From: Paraphaeosphaeria minitans
Taxonomy: Eukaryota; Ascomycota; Dothideomycetes; Pleosporales; Didymosphaeriaceae
DNA: 64,000 nucleotides
Assembly (NCBI GenBank): GCA_015832175.1
Contig: WJXW01000001.1
Coordinates: forward strand, 3,286,001 to 3,350,000
Reading direction: 5' to 3'
Below the pieces are notes generated by a model, which searched no databases, was not told the origin of the DNA, and saw nothing but the letters and a program-made list of their open reading frames with translations. Positions within the stretch are counted from its first letter, which is position 1; every line of letters begins with the position of its first letter. Positions 1-9,907 of the stretch are shown here, one piece after another. The position numbers and the translations under genes were made by a program.

Positions 1-1
1 C

Positions 2-883
2 CCACTCCACGGCAAGCATCCCGATAAGGTCCGCAGAAAAAACTTCGCCAAGTTCGTCGACAGCATGGCGCCCTCCATCCTCCTGACCACCGACGTCGCC
101 GCCCGCGGCCTCGACATCCCCGCTGTCGACCTCGTCCTGCAGACCGATCCGCCCAGCGACCCCAAAACCTTCATCCACCGCTGCGGCCGCGCAGGTCGCG
201 CCGGACGCCGAGGGCTGGCGCTGACGTTCCTCAACCCCGGCCGCGAGGAAGACTACATCGAGTTCTTGCGCATACGACAGACGCCCATCTTGCCGCTTAC
301 CGCACCGGAACTCATCATGACATCCATCGACGCCGATGCCGCGAGCAAGAAAATGCGCGCCGTGGGCAAATCTGACAGAGCCGTCTTCGACAAAGCACAG
401 CGCGGCTTCGTCTCCTGGGTGCGCGCTTACAGCAAGCACACCGCCTCCTCCATCTTCCGCGTGGCCGACCTCGACTGGGAAGACCTCGGCCACGCGTGGG
501 GTCTGCTCCGGCTGCCCAGCATGCCCGAGCTCAAGAAATTCGAAGGCGACCGCACGCTTGGCCTTGAATTTGAGCTCGATGCGCTAGCGTACAAGGACAA
601 GATGCGCGAGAAGCAGCGGCTGGAAGAGCTTGCCGAGGGCGCAAAGAAGAAGCGGTTTGAGAAGCGGGACAAGGAGAAGGATGCGTGGACATTGAAGAAG
701 GAGCAGAGGGCGACGAAGGAGGTGAGGAGGGAGAAGAAGGAGAAGAAGAGGGAGCACGAGCGGGTGGCTAACATGGATGAGGAGGAGAGGAAGAAGGAGG
801 AGGAGCTGCAGAGCATGATTGCGCACGTGCGGAAGAAGGTGGTTGAGGAAGAAGAGGAGGCGTTTGAGGGGTTCAGTGATTGA
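2..883 (+). CDS. SPB4: ATP-dependent RNA helicase Spb4 (3' part; 5' end outside window)
   Basis: C-terminal 293 residues of a DEAD-box RNA helicase of the Spb4/DDX55 family, which acts in the nucleolus in 60S pre-ribosome maturation. The frame is open from base 2, so the gene runs off the left edge; the first ATG at 65 is internal. Helicase motif V ([12 protein letters not shown]) and motif VI ([11 protein letters not shown]) are intact, followed by the [10 protein letters not shown] stretch typical of Spb4. The last ~90 residues are a highly charged Lys/Glu/Arg coiled-coil-like tail, as is usual in the family. No intron is seen in this part. It converges on the RING-like gene. The family call is firm; the DEAD motif itself lies outside the window. 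Confidence 0.94.
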   Translation, partial: PLHGKHPDKVRRKNFAKFVDSMAPSILLTTDVAARGLDIPAVDLVLQTDPPSDPKTFIHRCGRAGRAGRRGLALTFLNPGREEDYIEFLRIRQTPILPLTAPELIMTSIDADAASKKMRAVGKSDRAVFDKAQRGFVSWVRAYSKHTASSIFRVADLDWEDLGHAWGLLRLPSMPELKKFEGDRTLGLEFELDALAYKDKMREKQRLEELAEGAKKKRFEKRDKEKDAWTLKKEQRATKEVRREKKEKKREHERVANMDEEERKKEEELQSMIAHVRKKVVEEEEEAFEGFSD

Positions 884-1271
884 GGAAGAACGTTTGAGAG
901 TAGGCATTTTTGACAGAAAGAGGTGTTCAGCGTTGAACGCATGAACTATACCTATTGACGGTTCCCAACCTATCGAGGCTTGGCCTTTGGGTCGTCCTTG
1001 GGCGACACTATGCAGCGAAATCCTACCCGCGCTACTAAAACTTTCTTGTTCAGTGGCAAGATATGACCTACTGTTGACTGTTCGCGAGCTTTTGCTAGCA
1101 ATGGCAAAGCACGGTACAGGAACTTTGTGGGTGCCAAAAGTACAAAGGCAACATCTCTCTCGTCCCGAAAACACAAAGGGAACAATCTTCGATCTGCACT
1201 CGTCAGCTGGATACTCGTAATCAGTACACCACACCAAATGTACTTACCAATAACGTCCCGCATGCGGTCTA
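884..1271. other. Convergent intergenic spacer, no gene seen
   Basis: 388 bases between the stop of SPB4 (+) and the stop of the RING-like gene (-). It must hold both 3' UTRs. No coding ORF, repeat or RNA gene was recognised. Confidence 0.6.
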
Positions 1272-2503
1272 CTATACAACAAACCAGGACGACAACAGCT
1301 CACGGTCCGACATCTTCGCCATGTCTTCGAGCCTGTCCCTGGGCATCATTGATAGCCTAATCCGCAACGTACTGACCACGTCAAGACATCTACGATCGTA
1401 CTGTGCGAATCGCGAAGAATCCGTACCAAAGGTCCGCTTCACTACCGGCAACGGATGGCACATCAGAAGCACAGTCAGGATGCGCAAAGTCGGAACGTCT
1501 CGATCGCGTCGCATGCTCACCGCATCCCCAAAGATGTAGTCCCAGGATCGCCAGTCTGGCGGCTGGTCACTGTCGCCGTGGCCATAGTAAATATTGTCCA
1601 TCACCAGGAGGAGAGTGTCGGCCGAAATGTACGTGGGCTGCATATGGTAGACCAAGTTGAAGATGGTCATCATGAAGTCGACGCAGTCGAACAGCGGACC
1701 CGAGGCCACAATGGCGCGCGCATGCTCTTCTGTGTGTGCGAGATTGTGGGTCGGAAGACGGTCCAGATAGTACAGGTAACCGTCAAGGGCGTAAGCATGT
1801 TGAGTATTGCCCGCCCGAGCAGCCAAGGTCTGTTCCTGTTGGACGACGCTGTGCAGCAGAGCGACCATGTAGTGCCACTTTGTTCCGCCAGCAAGTGGCC
1901 ACCGGGGCTTGACTTGGATCTCTGCCCATAGTCGCTGGAAAACACTTTGGCGAGTGAAGACGATCTTCCAAAGGCAGCGAGCTTCTTCGCGGTATCCTGT
2001 GTTGCTGACAGTCGCCTGGAGCGCTTGGAAAACGGCACCGATCGACGTAGGTGAATGGCCTATGGCGGGCGGAGGCGGGCGAGCAGCGGCTGAAGCTGGC
2101 TGATGCTGTATTGGTAAAGGGCGGAGTGATTGAGCTGGCAAGAGAAGAAAGTGGAAGGACGGCTCAGACGAGAGTAGGGGAGCAGCTGCCGTTGGCGTTT
2201 GTTGGGGAGAGCTGCTGGGCGTTCCTTCCTTTTTGAACAGCTCTTGTCGACACTAAACCCAGAGGCACAATGTCAGCTAGGATTTCAACTTCCGGTATTG
2301 GCAAATATTACATGCGGACATTTGTTGTTGTTGACGGCATTGCTGTTAACCCACTGCTTGATGCACTCTGTACCCGTGAGCTGCTTGCAGCAGTCCATCT
2401 GCACGGGAACATGCGTCACTTCTGTCCACGGTTCCATGCACCAGCATTGGGCCACACGTCGCTCGAGCGCCGCGAGGAAGTCGGCCTGGCTGGTCGGCGC
2501 CAT
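1272..2503 (-). CDS. RING-like zinc-finger protein, two exons
   Basis: Exons 2503-2312 and 2252-1272 joined across a 59-nt intron (donor GTAATA at 2311, branch CTGAC, acceptor TTTAG ending 2253) give 390 residues. The junction restores the closing half of a RING: exon 1 ends in KCPH and exon 2 opens CRQELF. Metal-site candidates are C20, C22, C38/C39, C47, C62 and C65. The first pair is spaced C-x-C, and the usual His two residues after the third Cys is Gln41, so this is a degenerate RING; E3 ligase activity is inference. The remaining ~310 residues are not recognised and contain a Pro/Ala-rich stretch followed by an alpha-helical region. The start has GACAAGATGG context. Confidence 0.78.
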
Positions 2504-2937
2504 CTTGTCGGTGGGTGTCGAGTGACGATCACGAGTCCAGCGTATAGTTCGAGTGGGTGGTGCGGGCGTGGGCGCCCAGGTGCATGGGAACTTGTGTATG
2601 TGTGGGGCAACAGGCTAGATGGAACTTGTAAACAAAACCCGTGAAGTGAAACCGAGTGCGCGCTAGTCCGGACTTCACGTGGCTATAGGGTGCTGTCTGA
2701 GTCAAGGGTCGGAATGACTTGGATCACGGCTGAAGCCGTCTTCAAACTTAGAATCCTGCAAAGTTGGTGACGGCTGAAGATAAGATGCGAATCCATGAAC
2801 ACACAAGTCAATGCTGCTAGGGAAACACCCCAGATCAACCAGACCGGTATCGATAACGTCACCTTAACACGCTGTTTACAGCAAACGCAGCTACCAAACA
2901 AAACAAAATCACAGCTTACTCGAAAACCCTGAGTACT

Positions 2938-3350
2938 ATGGAACCTACCCACGACGTGACGGGCTCAAACGCAAGGGCAGCATTCATACCGTCGGAGGCT
3001 GACCTAATGTTCTCGAAGACAGAAGAGACGACGCCGAATCTACACCCTACAGCATCGGAGCCTGCGTCGAGCGTACCAGACCCAGCGGCTCCAGTCAGTA
3101 CCTACACTACTAAACCCGTTCTGGTGTGGCTTCTGTGAAGATGATCTCAAGGCACAAAAGGCCGGTTGCTTGTACGAGGACCTTTCTCAGTCGATTTCCA
3201 AAAGCAAGTAGCAGGTACTTAGGACCAATTCAGAGAAAGATCGCACCGGCTACAAGACGGCCTCAGAGGCACTCAGCATAGCATATTCTGTTGCCGGGCT
3301 TGCCATAGCTATGGTACAAAGGAGCTCTGTGGTGATCTTCATGGAGACCC
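2938..3350 (+). pseudogene. Possible decayed zinc-finger gene fragment
   Basis: A 66-codon ORF opens at ATG 2938. From 3113, in another frame, the translation reads NPFWCGFCEDDLKAQ. FWCGFC openings are frequent in fungal C2H2-type proteins, but no paired histidines follow. That frame meets one TAG near 3210 and then stays open to about 3350. I could not join the two frames with a credible intron. Either a remnant or chance; weak support. Confidence 0.22.
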
Positions 3351-3977
3351 AAGTATGTTTCATCTCAACCCATTGAAACATACAAGCTCTATCAAAATCA
3401 TCATTTACACGCCCGAGGTCACATTAACGGCCTACCTTCCCCTCTCCTTGCAAACGAGTGCTTCCCTGACCGGGACACTTCATTCCGGGTCCGATCGAGA
3501 TGTTGATCTGAAGGTCTTCGTAGAACCTTTGCCCAACACCTACCCCATTCTCGTCGGATTTCCAACACGTCGATGAGCTGCTTGAAACGTTGATACAAGA
3601 TGGGACCCTGCAAACGGCTAATAGCCCACAATGTAACCCGGCCATCTTGTCTCAACACGAGAGACGCGCGAGTAAAGCCCAGGGTTCTGCATGGATTCGG
3701 CTGAGTGGGTTGGATAGTCATGCTGCGATGGCGTGTTGAGAATGATTTGACCCCTAGGGATCGTAATTTGCAAAGAATGAGGATATGTTTTTCTGTCTTA
3801 GAAGACTGCGACAAGGGCATTCTGTATTGATGGCTCGGTTAGAATAGTTGTGAGATTCATGGCACGTTTCGATTTCCGTTACCTGGCCACGTACCCTTCT
3901 CGTATCCTCGCTTTCTTTTCCGCTTCGGTTTTTGAATGCGAATGAGGCTCAAAGTCACGTGTTCATGTGCGGCCCGA

Positions 3978-4079
3978 CCGAATTGAAACAGTATCGGCAA
4001 TAACATGTACGGTGGGTAGATAAAGCCACCGAATTGGAACAGTGTCGGCGATAACACGTACGGTCGGTAGGTAAAGCCG
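3978..4079. repeat. 51-bp tandem duplication with transition differences
   Basis: Two adjacent copies, 3978-4028 and 4029-4079, beginning CCGAATTG. They differ at seven positions. Six are transitions, all with A or T in the first copy and G or C in the second; one is a transversion. The one-sided bias resembles repeat-induced point mutation (RIP), although copies this short are normally below the RIP threshold. Confidence 0.85.
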
Positions 4080-5776
4080 GTGGCTAGGAACACAAGGCTT
4101 CACCGTAGGGTAGCCCATCCGGCAGAGCCGTTCACGGGTCGAGGTTCATAGCCCAGCAGCACATGCATCTCCCATGCTTGAGATACAGGGATAGGTGCAA
4201 GGAAGCATCTTCACCCGGTTCAGGGCGCGCTGATCCCACTGCACGGCCACCGTGTAGCAGGAGCGCGCAGCAAAGTAGCGTCTTGGTAGAGAGAAGCGGA
4301 TGTGGTGCTTACTGCATCACCAAAAGCTCATCCTGTAGACTTTCTGCCAGATCATCATTGGGGCTTGAGAGAGCTTGAGCGAACTGCACGAGGCGCGGAT
4401 GCCCCTGGCTGGTGCGTGCATGTAGGCAGACCAGACTGCGGGCCAGGCCTAGGGGATTTGGGAGGGCAGCGATGGAGGTGAAGTTCTAGATGGAATCAGC
4501 AAGTGCAAGCACCGGTGTGTAGGTAGGTATGGTGGGCCATTACGAGTAATCGTGTGTGCGGGCAGACGTGGGCACGCTGAATCTGGGACGCTGCCATTGT
4601 CTGGGACCGGTCAGTCTGGTTAGCGGGCCCCGGAAGCTTCTTTCCACTACCTACACCACACCTCACCTCGACTCACCCCCCATCGACATGCCTGCATCCC
4701 TCGCCCAGGCTGGAGCTGAGCTTCGCTACAGTCCTGCGTTCCAACGTTGACCCGGGGCCGTGTGCTTCACCTGGAGCCCAATGAGACCCAATGCGCAGCC
4801 TGCGTCAACAGTTGGGTTGGTTTGCCTCCCACAACATCACCTCGACTCCGACGCTTCTAGGGAACCACTGCTGCCCCGTTAAAGCCGGCCCCGGTACCTT
4901 CTGCTCGCTGCCGCTGTAGCCAAGCCGCTGCGGCCAAGGCTTGATCGACGAACCCTCGCTGCGCCGTGTGGCCAGCCTTGGGACGGGGCCTTGCTGCGTC
5001 GGAATCTGGACTCCGCGCTCACCCCCTTCACGAGGCCCAGCTCAGCGCACCCAAAGAGGATGCGATCGCCACGCAATGTCAAGCGCCATGCCCTCCGCTG
5101 AAGCTTGTCTCCGTTGACGCACGCAGCAGCGCTGTTGCTGGGCGGAGCCTGCGAGCCTGGCACTGCACACTGTGCCATGTCTGTTACCTATTGCTTGGAA
5201 ATCACTCTTTCCCAGAGCACACTTTGGTGTACGCTTCCGGAGACCTTTAACAGCCTGCGGTGATGTTCCGGTTCCCAGCCGGTGACATCAGAAGGTTTGG
5301 ACGCAGACGCAGACGCAGACGCACTGGATGGCCGGCCGCCCAGGGCTAGATCGCTTGCACGGGGCCAAGGTGCGGTGCGAGGATGACGAACGCTTTTTGC
5401 TGGCTCTTGGCACCGTTGTTGCTGCTGGCCCGGTGCTGGAGTTGGATCAGTGCTGCTGCCGGCGGTGCGGGAGCTGCTGCCGGCGGTGCGACTGGAGCTC
5501 TTGTGTCTGGAGGCGCCATGACTGATCCCGCATTTATTCACCATCAGTCCCCGCTCACCCTACTCTGACCGCCACCCCACCCGCTGGTCCAAACTGCGCA
5601 GCACTCTCTCATCTTCTGCTCTTGGAGCTCTCCTTCTATCATCGCACGCCTTCGCTTCTATTCTCGCCCGTCATTAGCACACTGCACCACCTTCATCGCT
5701 TCCTTCCGCAGTTCGAGTATATGTGCAGCAGTCGGCGTCTGTGTGCTTGCAAGCAGAGTCGACTCACACGTCCAAT

Positions 5777-6943
5777 ATGGATGAGAGTATGTATCTCCGG
5801 CTCATTATCGCTTTGCCTATACCAACTTGGTCCTTTCTAGCCACCTTCGAAGACACCATGAGCGACCTCGGCGAGTCATCTACTGCCGCTACGGCAGACA
5901 CATCTACTGTCCTCTCCCGCAACGACGACCCCTGGACCCTTGCGCTGCGTAGCGAGACTGAATATCCTCTCAGTCTAGACGAGTTAGTCGACCTCAATCG
6001 GGCCGAGGCACGTTCGCACGGCTTCCCATCTACTGTGGGTACACTCACAACGACCGTGCTCAGTTCCCAAAAGGAATCGAGCATCACCAAACCTACGTCG
6101 GCGGGAACAAGCTATATCGTTGATGGCTACACTGGCAAAAGCAAAGGCAAGATCGTTGATGGCTACACTTGCAAAGGCAAAGGCAAGATCGTGAAGACTT
6201 ATGCGTCTTCCTTGTCAGCCACTCATGGGTCAGGTTCTGAAGCGGAGGCCGAACAAGACCATGTTCTTCTCGGTGTTGGTGATCAATTTGAGGGCAATAC
6301 TCTTAGAGGCGCTGCAAGAGCTCGCAAGCGGCCACGGGCAGAGAGGATCTTGAGACCGAAGAAGGTGCCTCTCGTGATTCATTACGATGGCCCTCTTCAT
6401 GTATTTTCTGAAGAGGATCTAGATCCGGTCATCAAGCACACTTCCCGATGCAGCAAAGGTACGTGCCAGTCTAAGGTCATTTGGGCCAGCAATGCACCGT
6501 TCTGCCGTAGCATAGGATCCCCTACTCGTACACTGAACACTACTGACCATGTTTCAGAAATGAAGTACCTTCGTACCCGCAGGATGAAAAAGTCGGGTGA
6601 CATGTTCGCTGATGATGAGGAACGCGTGTCGCCTAGCGAAGAGCGTAACCCTGCAGGCCGCTTCTCGCGTGGGCGTCTCAGTGCCATTATTGGCCTTTGT
6701 GTATTCATCGCTCTCACATTCGCTCTCTCGGTGTTCGCGGCACACCATACTGGCAAGGGTCGCCTCGCTTGTACGAAAGGAATCATCTTCTCGGCTACGA
6801 TTCTCATATCCATGTGTACAGTTCTCGGCATGGTTTTGGCGAGGCGAGCCTTGCAAGAGGCTCTGCTCGCGGGCTTATTGGAGTTCGTCGTCGGCTTCGC
6901 CTTGGTTATCGAGATCCGCGACTTTATGGAGCATGTTCACTGA
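5777..6943 (+). CDS. Predicted integral membrane protein, unknown function, three exons
   Basis: First in-frame ATG is 5777. Two introns fit: 5787-5840 (GTATGT...TTTCTAG, 54 nt) and 6459-6557 (GTACGT, branch CTGAC, TTTCAG, 99 nt). Both lengths are multiples of three and stop-free, so retained and spliced forms are both open: 388 residues unspliced, 337 spliced. The N-terminal half is Ser/Thr-rich and contains a doubled KIVDGYT-type unit near residues 110-135. A basic patch (ARKRPRAERILRPKK) precedes a C-terminal region with three hydrophobic segments: around RLSAIIGLCVFIALTFALS, GIIFSATILISMCTVLGMV and LLAGLLEFVVGFALVIE. No family was recognised. Confidence 0.68.
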   Translation: MDESMYLRLIIALPIPTWSFLATFEDTMSDLGESSTAATADTSTVLSRNDDPWTLALRSETEYPLSLDELVDLNRAEARSHGFPSTVGTLTTTVLSSQKESSITKPTSAGTSYIVDGYTGKSKGKIVDGYTCKGKGKIVKTYASSLSATHGSGSEAEAEQDHVLLGVGDQFEGNTLRGAARARKRPRAERILRPKKVPLVIHYDGPLHVFSEEDLDPVIKHTSRCSKGTCQSKVIWASNAPFCRSIGSPTRTLNTTDHVSEMKYLRTRRMKKSGDMFADDEERVSPSEERNPAGRFSRGRLSAIIGLCVFIALTFALSVFAAHHTGKGRLACTKGIIFSATILISMCTVLGMVLARRALQEALLAGLLEFVVGFALVIEIRDFMEHVH

Positions 6944-8178
6944 AGCGCAACCACATCGGCGTTCACGATCTTACGAAATGGGAGACTTCTGGATCCGTTT
7001 GGTGATGATCAAGAACGCGCGATACATGCCCAAGCATCTTACAGCGCATATTTGGTACACTATGTCTTGAGACCATTTTCCCGGATCTCATCTTGTCAAT
7101 GTTTCAATACCTGCTGGGTCATATGCTTTCTATTCACGGGCATCCGGAACTGGCGCGAACTAGCGCATTTATTTCCGATGTCGAGATACACACACAAATA
7201 CGATTTTCTTGCAAATTGATAACTATACGTGTGTCAAACCCGACCGGCACAACTCGCGGCAGCCTCATCCAGCCAGCCCTTGTCCCCGGGTTGCGACAGG
7301 TGCGCGAGTGGCGCCGAACCGCGCCGGCTTGTGTAAAAGGCAGTGCAAGAGTTGCTCCGCCCCGACGGCAGCATCGTTGGCACGGTGGAATCGGTGCCGC
7401 ACAGAAGTGTCCGCGGGCTGGGCGAGGACCATGAGACATAGACTGTTGGCAGTGCAGGTGAAAACTTTTTCCAACGCGTGCGTAGAGGCTTGCGCGATGG
7501 TTGCCTGCTTTGCATCCCAAAGGGGATGAAGCGAGGATACCGTAGGTAAGTCATTCGCCAACAGTACATGACCAGGAGGTGATTGGTGTAGGGCCATGCG
7601 CATTGCCCTTCTGACTGTGAACATCCCTCTTTGTAGGCCTCAGGTGTGGCTCGGCATGCTGAAACCCAAATCACTTGTCCCGTGCATCCAATTGATTCTC
7701 AACACGCGCCACAAGCGCTGCGCTGCGCTGCACTGCGCTGCACTGCGGTGCATTGCACTGCGCGGATCAACGCGTCCCTCGTACGAATCTGCTCGCAATA
7801 TGGCCTCAGGTATCACGGGATGGTTGCTTTGATATTGCAGGCCTGCATCCGCCATCTTTCGACCCTTTGTTGAGTCAGTGGTGTCCGGCTTGCTGGTGAC
7901 CAAGTAATACCTAGGTACCGTACATCGTCGGGCAGCACGCGCGTCCGAGACTGGGGATTAGTCTGCGTGTACCTATCGCTCGACGTACGCGACGATATTA
8001 CGAAAGCATCACTAGCAGTGCTGACGGATACTGGGTTGGAGTGTTCCTGATCTACACAGTAGACGATTTCCCACATGTGGCTGCCTCTGGGCATTGGGTG
8101 CATGCAGGGTGGCAAACCCGTGCCCGTGCATGGTTTCAGTTCCTGGCAGTTCCACGCTGTGCAACTAGGCGCGCATAC

Positions 8179-8257
8179 TCGGATATGAGGCTAGTCGGAT
8201 ACCTATGAGTCTTCTCGGATTTGAGGCTAGTCGGGTGTGAGTCTTCTCAGATATGAG
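8179..8257. repeat. ~34-bp tandem repeat, about 2.3 copies
   Basis: Units begin CTCGGATATGAGGCTAGTCGG at 8179, CTCGGATTTGAGGCTAGTCGG at 8214 and a partial CTCAGATATGAG at 8246. Non-coding. Confidence 0.75.
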
Positions 8258-8310
8258 ACATTCATACCTGGTCCGTCGTCGGATTGTTTCGTCCTATGTT
8301 TTCTCGCTAA

Positions 8311-8325
8311 TAGGTAGGTAGGTAG
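8311..8325. repeat. TAGG tetranucleotide run
   Basis: TAGGTAGGTAGGTAG. One of many TAGG/CCTA runs scattered through the intergenic DNA of this window. Confidence 0.9.
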
Positions 8326-9300
8326 CGGCAAGCTCTCGTTTTTTGTAAAGGCCAGCACGTTTGTAGTGCGATGAGCTGGATGTAGCGATGGCAAAGTGTA
8401 CAATATCTCTGCTTGGTTGATTAACGCCACACACCCTGGCCGTTGCATGCGGCTTGTGCGCCGGTTCGTGGCGCCATCGTTTGGTTCCCGAGAAGACCAA
8501 TGTGCGATGCACGAAGTGTCCGGATGCCAGCCCAGTTGCACATGCAGCTGCTCAGCGTGCGGGCGCAACTATCAGGCTTCAGCCAACCACGACAGAGGCG
8601 CTTGACCTGCATTTCCGGCATGCAACCTATTCAGTGTTGCCGTCGTCCCCAAATTTCCTACTGTAAATGCCACTAGCGCTGACGCCCGGAAGTAAGGTTT
8701 TCAGAAGAAGTTGTCTTCATCTCACAAAACCCCCCACGGGTCATACGCCGCCACAGTAGTGAAGATGGTGCGGATGCACCTCCCGGTGGCCCGTTACGGG
8801 TCGAACTATGAGATTGCAGGTGGGGGTGCAGATGCGGTGGGTCGTGATGATGTGCCTGCGTTGCGCTCTGGCTCGCGGATCAGTGTGGGCCATCCTGTAG
8901 GTAGAACATGCGAAGGAGACTTGCGAGCTGTGGCGTCGTGCTGCAAATGCACGGTCGTTCCCCCTCTGCACTGCGTCCGCCGAGGCGTCCGATGAGTCGT
9001 CCGCTCCAGTCTGCGCTGGCAGTGGAGAGAGAGCCGGAAGTTGCACAACGGTCGCCGCCCCGGCCCTGGGGCGTGGGGATGGTTCGCCAGTTGACGACGA
9101 CGACGATGAGGATGAGTGGACGCGCGCGCGGGCCTTCTCTTTTCCAAGGCGCGTTTCGACAGCCGGATCGTTCGATCCAAAGATATAAAGCTGATGGTTC
9201 TCGTCTCTGTCGCTGATGCTTCTCGTCTCTGTCGCTAACAAGGCACCCACCCTAATCGTCACCCACGCCCTACCTACACTCTTCGCACGCAATCACACGC

Positions 9301-9350
9301 CCTTCGCTGCCCTTCGCTGCCCTTCGCTGCCCTTCGCTGCCCCTCGCCGT
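9301..9350. repeat. 10-bp tandem repeat
   Basis: Four perfect CCTTCGCTGC units and a fifth imperfect one, about 115 bases upstream of the 97-residue gene, in its promoter region. Confidence 0.9.
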
Positions 9351-9404
9351 TGCTCGAGCGGACCAGAAATAATCAATTTGATTCGCACCCAACCCTCATC
9401 GCGG

Positions 9405-9410
9405 TATAAA
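9405..9410 (+). promoter_or_regulatory. TATA box of the 97-residue gene
   Basis: TATAAA 54 bases upstream of the ATG at 9464, in the sequence GCGGTATAAAACATC. The position suits a short 5' UTR. Confidence 0.55.
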
Positions 9411-9463
9411 ACATCGTTGTGAGAAGCGTCACCGTCAGGTAGACTACTGGATATTCGCCAACC

Positions 9464-9907
9464 ATGGCACGCACTGGTGAGCCGGACCCTGCCGCGCCTC
9501 GTCCCACTCTTCAATCCGCGTCGCACCCCTGCTTCCCCGCTTCCCCGCGTTAGGTACACCCCTGTTCGCTTCGCCATCCCTGCCACTCGCCACCATGGCC
9601 CTTCTGCTAGCTAACACAGTGCCCAGCTCCGCCCACCGACAAGCCCTCTTTTCGCCCTTCTCTCCGTTCCATCGGCATCCCTGAAGGGCGAGACCTTCTG
9701 GCCGTGTGTATGTGGTTGCTGAAGCAGCACCAGCTACGTGCATTCATCGCCTCGCATCTGCCGTCCGAGATGGCATCGTCGGTGCAACCTGTCCATGGCG
9801 ACGACGAAGTGTGGCACGAGACTGCGCTCTCCTCCTTTGAACGAACAACGTTCGAGACGCGATCGTCCGCCTTGGATCTGTGTGGCATCGGAGCGCAGTT
9901 CGAATAG
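9464..9907 (+). CDS. Small two-exon protein, 97 residues, unknown function
   Basis: Exon 1 (9464-9476) encodes only MART plus one base. Exon 2 (9627-9907) follows an intron of 150 nt with donor GTGAGC, branch GCTAAC and acceptor CCCAG. The product starts MARTAPPTDKPSFRPSLRSI and ends CGIGAQFE; a likely amphipathic helix lies around LLAVCMWLLKQHQLRAFIASH. No signal peptide, membrane segment or known motif. Support comes from a TATA box 54 bases upstream, CCAACCATGG start context, full splice signals and phase agreement. The opening MART is shared with histone H3 but nothing else is. Function unknown. Confidence 0.62.

Larger units (their letters stand above)
2504..5776. other. Long gene-poor stretch
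   Basis: 3.3 kb with no intact gene. It contains a possible decayed zinc-finger fragment (2938-3350), a 51-bp tandem duplication (3978-4079), a GCAGAC hexamer run near 5301-5322 and an ~18-bp GCTGCCGGCGGTGC-type duplication near 5450-5490. Short ORFs here are not convincing: no family motif, no splice logic, and several begin at non-ATG codons. Confidence 0.5.
6944..9463. other. Gene-poor stretch with simple repeats
   Basis: 2.5 kb without a supported gene. It holds a GCTGC/CACTGC-rich run (about 7717-7765), a ~34-bp tandem repeat (8179-8257), a TAGG tetranucleotide run (8311-8325) and a 10-bp tandem repeat (9301-9350). A TATA element at 9405 serves the next gene. Overlapping ORFs on both strands at 8741-9292 lack family features. 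Confidence 0.5.

Noticed and set aside
9464..9476. Histone H3 start (MART)
   Set aside because: Only the first four residues agree; exon 2 is unrelated to H3.
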